Of a DNA stretch of 9,782 nucleotides, positions 1 through 6,194 are shown piece by piece (the stretch's first letter is position 1; the number at the start of each line of letters is the position of its first letter). The stretch covers positions 1-9,782 of the forward strand of contig CAMWTD010000060.1 of assembly GCA_947177085.1 (NCBI GenBank), written 5' to 3'. The DNA comes from an uncultured Desulfovibrio sp. Its GTDB lineage: Bacteria; Desulfobacterota; Desulfovibrionia; Desulfovibrionales; Desulfovibrionaceae. Position numbers and translations under genes: made by a program. The notes beneath the pieces were generated by a model. That model did no database searches. It was not told the DNA's origin and was given only the letters and a program-made list of their open reading frames with translations.

Positions 1-23
1 CAACCCAGTGTTTGCGGAAAATG

Positions 24-52
24 AATCTAGGCAAATTGCGCAAGGTTGTCAA
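24..52 (-). promoter_or_regulatory. Sigma70-type promoter pointing left
   Basis: Read on the minus strand, TTGACA (52 to 47) is followed by a 17-base spacer and TAGATT (29 to 24). This is a perfect -35 hexamer, an optimal spacer and a -10 matching four of six consensus bases. Transcription would start near position 17 and leave the window, so the gene it drives is not visible. The spacer contains the 8-base palindrome TTGCGCAA (36-43), a possible operator site; that role is inference. Confidence 0.55.
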
Positions 53-166
53 GCAGATTTTCTCATTTGGGCGCGGCATATCTTGAAGTCGCCCGCTCGC
101 ACGAAAGGTCCCATCATGGCCGCGGGGATTTATGGGTAGGCCGACTGGTAATACGCCTGAGGACCC

Positions 167-183
167 GTGAAAAGCCCTTTCAC
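167..183. other. Small hairpin upstream of the DUF1786 gene
   Basis: GTGAAA (167-172) and TTTCAC (178-183) form a perfect 6-bp inverted repeat around a 5-base loop. No T-run follows on either strand, so it does not look like an intrinsic terminator. It could be an operator or a leader hairpin of the downstream cluster, or chance. Confidence 0.25.
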
Positions 184-351
184 CCGTGCAGCGTTGCCGG
201 TTGCAGTTAAAAAATCGCCACGGGGACCCACCTTCCTGATCGCTCCAACCGGTGCGTGCGGTATCAGGCAGCGCGCCGGGCTTGCGCAGATGCACGATTT
301 GCGGGTATTACCATCGGGCGGCGCTTTTCCACGCGGGAGCTTATTGAGGCC

Positions 352-1410
352 ATGAACGAGCGAGTACGCCATTTTCTGCGCGAATCCGGGCCTGTGCTGT
401 GCCTTGAAATCGGGTGCGACACACAGATGGCCCTGCTCGCGCGTGCCGGCCAGGAATGCGCCAACTGGCCCCGCTGGGTGCTTCCCTCGCCCGCGCGGCT
501 CGTGGGCCAGCGCATCCGCGAGCTTACCCTGCTCAAGTGCGGCCTGTGGCTCTACGGGGGCATCATGGGCAACGGCTTCCGGGAGGCGCTGCGCGGGCAT
601 CTTGCCGCCGGGCTCCCCACATCCGCCACGGCAGCGGTCGCCCGGGCTCTCGATGAGGATGTGGAAGCGGTTCGCGCCCGGGGGGTCACCATTTCCGAGA
701 GCTGCCCGGCAAACTGCGCGCCCGTACATCTTGAGGATTTTTCGCCCGAATTTTGGGAGGGCATGCTCCGCCTTTCCGGGCTGCCCCAGCCCCATATGGT
801 CCTTGCCGCCGCGCAGGACCAGGGCAGTCCCCCGCACGCCCACGGCGAGACACGTATGAAGGACTGGCAGGCCGTGCTTTCGGCCACCCCGGATCCTGCC
901 CGCTGGATCTTCGCCGAGGTTCCCGATTGGCTCCCCCGGCTGCGCGCGCTCCAGAAAAAAACGGGGGGGCCGGTTGCGGACACGACCGCAGCCGCCGTGC
1001 TCGGCGCGCTATGTGATGCCTCCGTGCTTGAGCGCAGCTTTCGTGAGGGCATCACCATCATCAACGCGGGCAACGAGCATACCCTGGCGGCGCTGGTCTA
1101 CCGGGGCCAGGTCTGCGCCCTCTACGAACACCATACGGAGCGCCGCGACCTTCCGCACCTGCTGGAAGATCTTAGGCAGTTGCGCCTTCGCTGGCTCCCC
1201 AGCGAAGAGGTCCAAGCAAGCGGCGGCCACGGCACTGCTTTTGGAGAGCAATGCGAGGCCGCGGGCAGTTTTGCGCCAACCTTCCTGCTCGGGGCGCGCC
1301 GCGGGCTTTTTGCGGGGCACGGCCGCGACATTGCGCCGCACGGGGACATGCCCCATGCGGGTTGTTTTGGACTTCTCCACGGTTGGGCGCAGACGCGCCC
1401 CCACTCGTGA
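352..1410 (+). CDS. DUF1786 family protein
   Basis: A 352-residue protein of the DUF1786 family, often labelled 'putative pyruvate formate-lyase activating enzyme', a name I would not rely on. It has none of the radical-SAM cysteine motif expected of a real activase. Family-like motifs run in order: an N-terminal LEIGCDTQMAL (18-28, resembling the phosphate-binding loop of actin/sugar-kinase-like proteins), AAQDQG (153-158), ADTTAAAVLGAL (209-220), NAGNEHTLA (238-246), EHHTE (259-263), GGHGT (291-295) and HGDMPHAGCFGLL (330-342). These suggest an ASKHA-type nucleotide-binding fold, which is inference; the substrate is unknown. The ATG at 352 places the first motif at the usual distance from the N-terminus. 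The frame stays open upstream to a GTG at 256, but codon bias is weaker there. The ribosome site is poor: GGGAG at 335-339 is rather far, and TGAGG at 345-349 is too close. It is the first gene of the cluster, 40 bases before the ligase gene. Confidence 0.8.
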   Translation: MNERVRHFLRESGPVLCLEIGCDTQMALLARAGQECANWPRWVLPSPARLVGQRIRELTLLKCGLWLYGGIMGNGFREALRGHLAAGLPTSATAAVARALDEDVEAVRARGVTISESCPANCAPVHLEDFSPEFWEGMLRLSGLPQPHMVLAAAQDQGSPPHAHGETRMKDWQAVLSATPDPARWIFAEVPDWLPRLRALQKKTGGPVADTTAAAVLGALCDASVLERSFREGITIINAGNEHTLAALVYRGQVCALYEHHTERRDLPHLLEDLRQLRLRWLPSEEVQASGGHGTAFGEQCEAAGSFAPTFLLGARRGLFAGHGRDIAPHGDMPHAGCFGLLHGWAQTRPHS

Positions 1411-1432
1411 TCGGCCTGGCCGCACCGGCCGA
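1411..1432 (+). other. GC-rich hairpin between the DUF1786 and ligase genes
   Basis: TCGGCC (1411-1416) pairs with GGCCGA (1427-1432). An inner GG/CC pairing can extend the stem, leaving a 5-base loop. It begins directly after the DUF1786 stop codon and ends seven bases before the ligase's ribosome site (AAAGGA, 1439-1444). No T-run follows, so it is not a standard intrinsic terminator. It may shape relative expression or mRNA stability within the cluster, which is inference. Confidence 0.4.
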
Positions 1433-1450
1433 CCCCCCAAAGGATGACCG

Positions 1451-2749
1451 ATGGACGTTTTTGACCCTGCGGAACTCTGGAGCCGAGACCACATTGCCGC
1501 CACGCAACTCACGCGCCTGCGCAACACCGTGGCCCAGGCGCGGCATTGCGCCTTCTACCGGCAGCGGCTGGACGAGGCGGGCATCGACGCCGACGCCATC
1601 AAAAGCCTTGACGACCTTGCGCGCATTCCCTTCACCACCAAGGACGACCTGCGCGCCCAGTACCCCATGGGCCTTTTGTGCGTGCCCCAGGGCGAAATCG
1701 TGCGGATGCACTGCTCCAGCGGCACTACGGGTTCTCCCGTCGCCATCTGCCATACGCAGAACGACATCAACTCCTGGGCGGACCTCATGGCCCGCTGCAT
1801 GTATATGGTGGGCGTGCGCCGTGAGGATGTCTTCCAGAACATGTCGGGCTACGGGCTCTTCACCGGCGGCCTGGGCATCCACTTCGGGGCGGAGCGGCTC
1901 GGCTGCATGACCATTCCGGCGGGCGCGGGCAACTCGCGCCGCCAGATCAAGCTCGCCAAGGATTTCCGCACCACGGTGGCGCACATCCTGCCCTCTTACG
2001 CGCTCATCCTCGGCGAGCATTTGCGCAGCATGGGCGAGGACCCGCGCGACTTTCCCCTGCGCATCGCCCTTGTGGGCGCTGAGCCCTACACCGAGGAATT
2101 CCGTCGCCGCATCGAGGACCTGTTCGCCATGAAGGCCTATAATTCCTACGGCCTTTCCGAGATGAACGGCCCGGGCGTGGGCTTTGAGTGCCTTGCGCAG
2201 GACGGGCTGCACATCTGGGAGGATGCCTACATCCCCGAAATCGTGGACCCGGCCACGGGCGAGCCCGTGCCCGACGGCCAGGTGGGCGAGCTCGTCATGA
2301 CGAGCCTCTGCCGACAGGGGATGCCCATCCTGCGCTACCGCACGCGCGACCTCACCCGCTTCCTCCCCGGAAGCTGCGCCTGCGGCCGCAAGCATCGTCG
2401 CATGGACCGCATCCTCGGCCGCGCGGACGACATGTTCATCGTCAAGGGCGTCAACATCTATCCCATGCAGATCGAGGAGGTCATCATGACCTTCCCCGAA
2501 GTGGGACAAAGCTACCTCATCCTGCTTGAAAACGACGGCTTTGGCGATGTCATGCGCGTGCAGGTGGAAATCCGGGACGAATATTTTGTGGAAGACATGC
2601 GCGTGCTTCACAACCTGCAAAAGGTCATCGCCCAGCGACTGCGCGACGAAATCCTGGTCACGCCCAGCGTGGAGCTTGTGGAGAGCAACAGCCTGCCGCG
2701 CACCGAGGGCAAGGCGGTGCGCGTGCGCGACCTGCGAAAGAAGAAATAG
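1451..2749 (+). CDS. paaK: Phenylacetate-CoA ligase family enzyme
   Basis: A 432-residue adenylate-forming enzyme of the phenylacetate-CoA ligase family, at the usual length. It activates an aryl acid with ATP and CoA in the cytoplasm, giving the acyl-CoA, AMP and pyrophosphate. Visible motifs are the P-loop-like SSGTTGSP (89-96), NSYGLSE (231-237), LRYRTRD (294-300), GRADDM (323-328), and near the C-terminus EGKAVRV with the probable catalytic lysine at 421. All core residues are present, so the enzyme should be active. The ATG at 1451 has AAAGGA (1439-1444) six bases upstream. In anaerobes such enzymes often act with indolepyruvate oxidoreductase in aromatic amino acid breakdown, but no ior gene is in this window, so the true acid (phenylacetate, indoleacetate or another) is open. 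The gene is followed after three bases by the DUF456 gene. Confidence 0.9.
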   Translation: MDVFDPAELWSRDHIAATQLTRLRNTVAQARHCAFYRQRLDEAGIDADAIKSLDDLARIPFTTKDDLRAQYPMGLLCVPQGEIVRMHCSSGTTGSPVAICHTQNDINSWADLMARCMYMVGVRREDVFQNMSGYGLFTGGLGIHFGAERLGCMTIPAGAGNSRRQIKLAKDFRTTVAHILPSYALILGEHLRSMGEDPRDFPLRIALVGAEPYTEEFRRRIEDLFAMKAYNSYGLSEMNGPGVGFECLAQDGLHIWEDAYIPEIVDPATGEPVPDGQVGELVMTSLCRQGMPILRYRTRDLTRFLPGSCACGRKHRRMDRILGRADDMFIVKGVNIYPMQIEEVIMTFPEVGQSYLILLENDGFGDVMRVQVEIRDEYFVEDMRVLHNLQKVIAQRLRDEILVTPSVELVESNSLPRTEGKAVRVRDLRKKK

Positions 2750-2752
2750 GAC

Positions 2753-3340
2753 ATGGAGGTCTTTCCTTTCGCGTCCCTGCTGGCCGGGGCCTTTCTCACC
2801 CTGCTCTGCTTCGTGCTGTTTCTCAATATTTTCGGGCTGCCCGCCAACTGGATCATCCTGGGCCTCGTGGCCCTGTGGAAGCTGCTCCTGCCCGGGCAGG
2901 GGCAGCTCGGCGTCTGGTTCTGGGCGGGCATGGTCGCCTTTGCCCTGCTTGGCGAGGCGCTGGAACTGGGGGTGCAGGTCGTGAAGGCACGCCACTACGG
3001 CTCCAGCTCCTCGGGAACTTTCGCGGGCATGGTGGGGGCCTTCGTGGGGGCCATCCTGCTGGCTCCGCTTTTCTGGGGGCTCGGAGCGCTTCTCGGCGCG
3101 CTGCTCGGCGCTTGGCTTGGGTGCTACCTCATGGAAGTCGCCAAGGGCCGCCCCTCCTCTGAAGCCATGAACGCGGCCATGGGCGCCATGATGGGCCGAT
3201 TTTTGGGCACTGTCTGCAAATGCGGCACGGGGGCCGCCATGATCGCCCTCACCGCGCACCACATCTGGCCCGATCTTGCGGAGCCCGAGGCCCCGGCCGA
3301 GGTTTTGGGCATCCTCCTCCACGCCCTCATCGCCTGCTGA
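2753..3340 (+). CDS. DUF456 family membrane protein
   Basis: A 195-residue, very hydrophobic protein of the DUF456 family, whose function is not known to me. Membrane segments are visible at about 7-27, 30-46, 53-72, 89-108 and 109-127, with a further weak one around 155-170. The middle is rich in glycine and small residues, as in glycine-zipper packing. The family-like core is EALELGVQVVKARHYGSSSS (68-87), followed by repeated G-x-x-x-G spacing. The ATG at 2753 lies three bases after the ligase stop, so translation is probably coupled; it has no strong ribosome site of its own. The last residues (IAC) lead directly into the ribosome site of the next gene. I see no sequence reason to link it functionally to the ligase. 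Confidence 0.75.
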   Translation: MEVFPFASLLAGAFLTLLCFVLFLNIFGLPANWIILGLVALWKLLLPGQGQLGVWFWAGMVAFALLGEALELGVQVVKARHYGSSSSGTFAGMVGAFVGAILLAPLFWGLGALLGALLGAWLGCYLMEVAKGRPSSEAMNAAMGAMMGRFLGTVCKCGTGAAMIALTAHHIWPDLAEPEAPAEVLGILLHALIAC

Positions 3341-3348
3341 GGTGGCCC

Positions 3349-4131
3349 GTGCTCCTGTATGGCCTTGAAGTTGTCCTCGTGCGGACGCGTTTTCCCGAAA
3401 ATATCGGCATGGCGGCGCGCGCCTGCGCCAATATGGGATGCGGGCGTCTCTGCCTGGTCGCGCCCGAGCGATGGGAGCTGGAAAAGGCGCGGCCGCTGGC
3501 CACGCCCAAGGGGCTGCCACTGCTGGAGCGAATCCGCGTGGTCCGGAGCCTGGCGGAGGCCGTGGCCGAGAGCACCCTGGTCATGGGAACCACCGCGCGC
3601 CTCGGCGGCTGGCGCAGAAGCGTGCTCGCCGCCGACCAAGCTGGGGTGACGGCGGCCGGGGCACTGCGCGCCGGGGAGCGCGTCTCACTGGTATTCGGCT
3701 CCGAGGACAGGGGCCTCAGCAATGAGGAAGTGCTCCTCTGCCAGCGCCTTGTCACCATCCCCACGGACGGGGAGGCGAGCTCGCTCAACCTGGCGCAGGC
3801 AGTGCTCATCCTGCTCTATGAATGCAGCCGCGCCCTTCGCGGCGCAAGCGCCCGCAGTGGTGCGGGCGGGGAGCAAACGGCCGAAGCTGCGCCGGAAGCC
3901 GCAAGCGCCGGACGCCGCATCACCGCCGCCGAGCAGGAACGCCTTCTTGAAGCTTTCAAGGCCATGCTGCTCACGCTGGACGCGCTGCATGGCGACAACC
4001 CGGATTATTTTCTCCTGCCGTGGCGCAGGCTTTTCGGACGCGCGGCCCTGCGGAGGCATGAATATGACGCGCTCATGGGGCTGTGCCGCCAGGTGCGCAA
4101 CAAGCTGGGGCGGAAAAAAACGGGCGATTAG
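3349..4131 (+). CDS. TrmJ-like RNA 2'-O-methyltransferase (SpoU/TrmH family)
   Basis: A 260-residue SPOUT-class methyltransferase that would transfer a methyl group from S-adenosylmethionine to a ribose 2'-OH in RNA. The three family motifs are intact: RFPENIGMAARA (14-25, with the conserved arginine), VFGSEDRGLSNEE (115-127) and IPTDGEASSLNLAQAV (137-152), which form the knotted cofactor site. Length and the motif-1 context resemble TrmJ, which modifies position 32 of tRNAs, but RNA specificity cannot be read from sequence, so I give no symbol. An alanine-rich, low-complexity linker (about 165-188) joins the core to a C-terminal helical region. I chose the GTG at 3349 because it has GAGG (3339-3342), overlapping the DUF456 stop, six bases upstream and puts motif 1 at the usual distance. 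The frame is open further up to 3220, but that part overlaps the DUF456 gene. A run of seven A (4114-4120) near the end doubles as a signal for the opposite strand. Confidence 0.85.
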   Translation: MLLYGLEVVLVRTRFPENIGMAARACANMGCGRLCLVAPERWELEKARPLATPKGLPLLERIRVVRSLAEAVAESTLVMGTTARLGGWRRSVLAADQAGVTAAGALRAGERVSLVFGSEDRGLSNEEVLLCQRLVTIPTDGEASSLNLAQAVLILLYECSRALRGASARSGAGGEQTAEAAPEAASAGRRITAAEQERLLEAFKAMLLTLDALHGDNPDYFLLPWRRLFGRAALRRHEYDALMGLCRQVRNKLGRKKTGD

Positions 4132-4140
4132 CGCAACCCG
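4114..4140 (-). terminator. Probable intrinsic terminator of ychF
   Basis: Read on the minus strand, CGG (4140-4138) and GCG (4134-4132) pair with CGC (4126-4124) and CCG (4123-4121). The loop is CTAAT and there is a 3-base bulge, and seven T follow at once (4120-4114). Hairpin plus T-run 25 bases after the ychF stop fits a Rho-independent terminator. It overlaps the last codons of the + strand methyltransferase gene. The stem is short and bulged, so efficiency is uncertain. Confidence 0.5.
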
Positions 4141-4156
4141 CGGCGCTCCCGCCGCG
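4139..4156. other. Perfect GC hairpin between converging genes
   Basis: CGCGGCG (4139-4145) and CGCCGCG (4150-4156) form a perfect 7-bp stem with a 4-base loop, in the gap between the convergent methyltransferase and ychF genes. No T-run follows on the + strand, so it is at best a Rho-assisted or RNA-stabilising end for the left cluster. On the minus strand it lies just ahead of the probable ychF terminator and could support it. Confidence 0.45.
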
Positions 4157-4164
4157 TGACGGCA

Positions 4165-5268
4165 TCAGACATTGAAGAGGAAGTGCATGACGTCCCCGTC
4201 CTGCACCACATAATCCTTCCCCTCCACGCGCAGGACGCCGTCCGCGCGGCAGGCGGCCTCGCTCGCGTGGCTCATGTAGTCCTCATAGGAAATGACCTCG
4301 GCGCGGATGAAGCCCCGCTCAAAGTCCGTATGGATGACGCCCGCGGCCTGCGGGGCCTTCCAGCCTTTGTGGATGGTCCAGGCGCGCACCTCGTCGGGCC
4401 CGGCGGTGAAGTAGCTTGAAAGGCCGAGCGTGGCATAGCCCGTGCGGATGATGCGGCCGAGGCCGTTCTCCTCCACGCCGTAGGAAGCCAGGAGTTCCGC
4501 CTGTTCCTCCTCGGGCAGGCCCTGCAATTCCTCCTCAAGGCGCGCGCAGATGCGGGCATAGCCCGCGCCCCGGGCCTCGGCGAGCTCGCGCAGCTTTTCG
4601 GAGTGCTGGTTGCCCCGGGCCATGCTCTCCTCGTCCACGTTGGCGCAGTAGATGACGGGCTTGGCCGTGAGCAGGCCAAGCTCGCGCCAGGGGGCGAGGA
4701 AGGGGTCGCCCGCATCGGGCAGGGAAAAGGCGGAGGCAGGCTTGCCGGCATTGAGGTGCGCGAGCAGCGCCTCAAGCATCTCCACCTGCGCCTTGGCCTC
4801 CTTGCTGCCCTTGGCCGCCTTGCGCTGACGCTCCAGCCGCTTTTCCACGCTTTCAAGGTCCGCCAGCAAAAGCTCGGTCTCGATGGTCTCCACATCGCGC
4901 AGCGGGTCCACGCTGCCGTCCACATGGACGATATTCTCATCCTCGAAGCAACGCGCCACCTGCACGATGGCCGCACACTCGCGGATATTGCCGAGGAACT
5001 GGTTGCCCAGGCCCTCGCCCTTGCTGGCCCCCCGCACAAGGCCCGCAATGTCGATGAAATCCACCTGGGCATGAACGGTGCGCTCGGGCGTGACCTTGCG
5101 CGAGAGGGCGTCCACGCGCGCATCCGGCACGGCCACGGTCGCCTTGTTGGGCTCGATGGTGCAGAAGGGATAGTTGGCCGCCTGCGCGTTCTGGGCCCGC
5201 GTCAGAGCGTTGAAAAGCGTGGATTTGCCCACATTGGGCAGCCCGACGATACCGATGCTCAGTGCCAT
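4165..5268 (-). CDS. ychF: Redox-regulated ATPase YchF (Obg family)
   Basis: A 367-residue member of the YchF/OLA1 family, at full family length. It is a cytoplasmic P-loop protein that binds ribosomes and, unlike most Obg-type GTPases, prefers ATP. Motifs: G1 loop GLPNVGKST (9-17), G3 DIAG (73-76), and at the G4 position NVDEE (210-214) instead of the usual NKxD, the family's signature for relaxed nucleotide choice. A charged helical arm (about 130-170) interrupts the G domain, and a C-terminal TGS domain spans about 284-366, ending in the typical DGDVMHFLFNV. The ATG (5266-5268) has AGGAG five bases upstream. It is a single-gene unit, divergent from the tetrapyrrole operon and convergent with the methyltransferase gene. 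I see nothing abnormal in it. Confidence 0.97.
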   Translation of the reverse strand: MALSIGIVGLPNVGKSTLFNALTRAQNAQAANYPFCTIEPNKATVAVPDARVDALSRKVTPERTVHAQVDFIDIAGLVRGASKGEGLGNQFLGNIRECAAIVQVARCFEDENIVHVDGSVDPLRDVETIETELLLADLESVEKRLERQRKAAKGSKEAKAQVEMLEALLAHLNAGKPASAFSLPDAGDPFLAPWRELGLLTAKPVIYCANVDEESMARGNQHSEKLRELAEARGAGYARICARLEEELQGLPEEEQAELLASYGVEENGLGRIIRTGYATLGLSSYFTAGPDEVRAWTIHKGWKAPQAAGVIHTDFERGFIRAEVISYEDYMSHASEAACRADGVLRVEGKDYVVQDGDVMHFLFNV

Positions 5269-5303
5269 GACGACTCCTGTGGCTGCGTGCGCTTCCGGCC
5301 CCT

Positions 5304-5332
5304 TGGTTAGGGAAAGAATTCCCCCCTGTCAA
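5304..5332 (-). promoter_or_regulatory. Candidate promoter of ychF
   Basis: On the minus strand, a perfect TTGACA (5332 to 5327) is followed by 17 bases and TAACCA (5309 to 5304). The -35 is consensus but the -10 is weak (two of six), so strength is uncertain. The spacer holds an inverted repeat, GGGAA (5310-5314) and TTCCC (5319-5323), around AGAA. Transcription would start near 5297, about 29 bases before the ychF start codon. Confidence 0.4.
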
Positions 5333-5385
5333 TGGCGGGGACGCGGGGAGCGCCCGGCCCCGCCCGTTGGGGCTGCCGTATGCGC

Positions 5386-5413
5386 TTGCAATCGGCGCGG
5401 CCTCGGGTATGCT
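5386..5413 (+). promoter_or_regulatory. Candidate promoter of the sirC-hemA-tilS operon
   Basis: TTGCAA (5386-5391), a 16-base spacer and TATGCT (5408-5413) each match four of six consensus bases. A start near 5420 would leave a leader of about 37 bases before the first gene, which contains the ribosome site AAGGA (5445-5449). Just upstream lies a GC-rich inverted repeat, GCGGGG (5343-5348) with CCCCGC (5358-5363). I see no heme-responsive or other named operator. Confidence 0.4.
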
Positions 5414-5456
5414 GGGGGACGCCCGGCGGCAGTGCCGGAGCTCGAAGGATGTCTCC

Positions 5457-6194
5457 ATGCCTTTTGCCTATCCGCTCTTTCTTTCCCTTGAAGGCGCGCA
5501 CTGCCTGGTGGCTGGCCTGGGGGAGGTGGGGCTGCGCAAGCTCGCCGGGGTGCTGGCCGCCGGCGTTGGCTCCGTGCTGGCGCTGGAAGCGGCCTCGGGC
5601 GGAGCGGACCCCGAAAGCGCGCCGGAGCCGAGGGCCGCGCGGCTGCTTCGCGACCCGCGCGTGCGTGTGGAACGCAGGGCGTGCACCGCGACGGACATCG
5701 CGCCCTGCCGCCTGGTTTTTGCCGCCACCAATGACAGCGCCGAAAATGCGCGCATAGCCGCCCTGTGCCGCGCGGCGCGCGTATTGTGCAACTGCGCGAG
5801 CGAGCCGGCACTCGGCCAGTTCGCCGTGCCCGCCGTCGCGCGGCGCGGGGAATTGTGCGCCGCGCTCTCCACGGGCGGCGCGAGCCCCGCGCTTTCGCGC
5901 AGCCTGCGGGGGGACTTGGAAAACTGGCTCGAACCCCGGGCGGCCCTGGCGCACTTTCTCGGGCGGCTTCGGCCCCTTGTCCTTGCCATGAAGCTGGATA
6001 CGCGGCACAATACTCAACTGTTCCGCAAGGTGGCGGCCTCGCCTATGGGCGACTGGCTCGCCGCGGGCGAGCTTGACCGCTGCCGCCGCTGGCTCGAGCG
6101 GGAGCTTCCGCCTGCGCTGGCGGCCGAGGCCATCCCCCTGCTGGAGAGTCGTCCCCGCACCGTCCCCGACGGAGAAACGCATGAGTCTTGCTGA
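5457..6194 (+). CDS. Precorrin-2 dehydrogenase (SirC/CysG N-terminal type)
   Basis: A 245-residue protein of the Met8/SirC/CysG N-terminal family, which oxidises precorrin-2 to sirohydrochlorin with NAD+ in the cytoplasm. The Rossmann loop is GLGEVGLRK (20-28), with AATND at 89-93, and the family segment ends in STGGASP (138-144). The site corresponding to the catalytic aspartate of E. coli CysG (Asp104, in NVVD) reads NCAS here, so Ser115 takes its place. This argues against iron insertion and for a dehydrogenase-only enzyme, in line with the D. vulgaris homologue, reported to lack chelatase activity; iron or cobalt would then be added by a separate CbiK-type chelatase. The ATG at 5457 has AAGGA seven bases upstream and starts right at the family's N-terminus; the open frame back to 5367 is not needed. 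The stop overlaps the next gene by 14 bases. Confidence 0.85.
   Translation: MPFAYPLFLSLEGAHCLVAGLGEVGLRKLAGVLAAGVGSVLALEAASGGADPESAPEPRAARLLRDPRVRVERRACTATDIAPCRLVFAATNDSAENARIAALCRAARVLCNCASEPALGQFAVPAVARRGELCAALSTGGASPALSRSLRGDLENWLEPRAALAHFLGRLRPLVLAMKLDTRHNTQLFRKVAASPMGDWLAAGELDRCRRWLERELPPALAAEAIPLLESRPRTVPDGETHESC

Larger units (their letters stand above)
1..351. other. Intergenic region, no convincing gene
   Basis: This stretch has clearly less GC bias at third codon positions than the genes that follow, and I see no recognisable protein in any frame. One short open frame (about 2-136, + strand) and another ending at 85 could be the tail of an upstream gene, but neither has the codon use of the neighbours. 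The region contains a leftward promoter (24-52) and a small hairpin (167-183). It therefore probably separates a leftward gene outside the window from the rightward cluster starting at 352. I could not find a convincing rightward promoter in it. Confidence 0.6.

Noticed and set aside
282..311. Possible + strand promoter TTGCGC, 18-base spacer, TATTAC before the DUF1786 gene
   Set aside because: The -35 matches only three of six bases and the spacer is long; this level of match is expected by chance.
1..351. Riboswitch or small RNA in the leading intergenic region
   Set aside because: I looked for cobalamin, TPP, glycine and molybdenum cofactor riboswitch cores and saw none; only one short hairpin (167-183) is clear.
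167..355. A 62-codon + strand open frame with a GTG start and a nearby GAGGA
   Set aside because: The ribosome-like site is only three bases from the GTG, codon bias is weak, and the protein is arginine/proline-rich with no recognisable motif. It also runs into the DUF1786 start.
1172..3520. A 782-codon open frame on the minus strand
   Set aside because: It lies antisense to the ligase, DUF456 and adjacent genes, is rich in His, Ala, Gly and Arg as expected from the complement of GC-rich coding DNA, and resembles no family. The + strand genes carry clear motifs.
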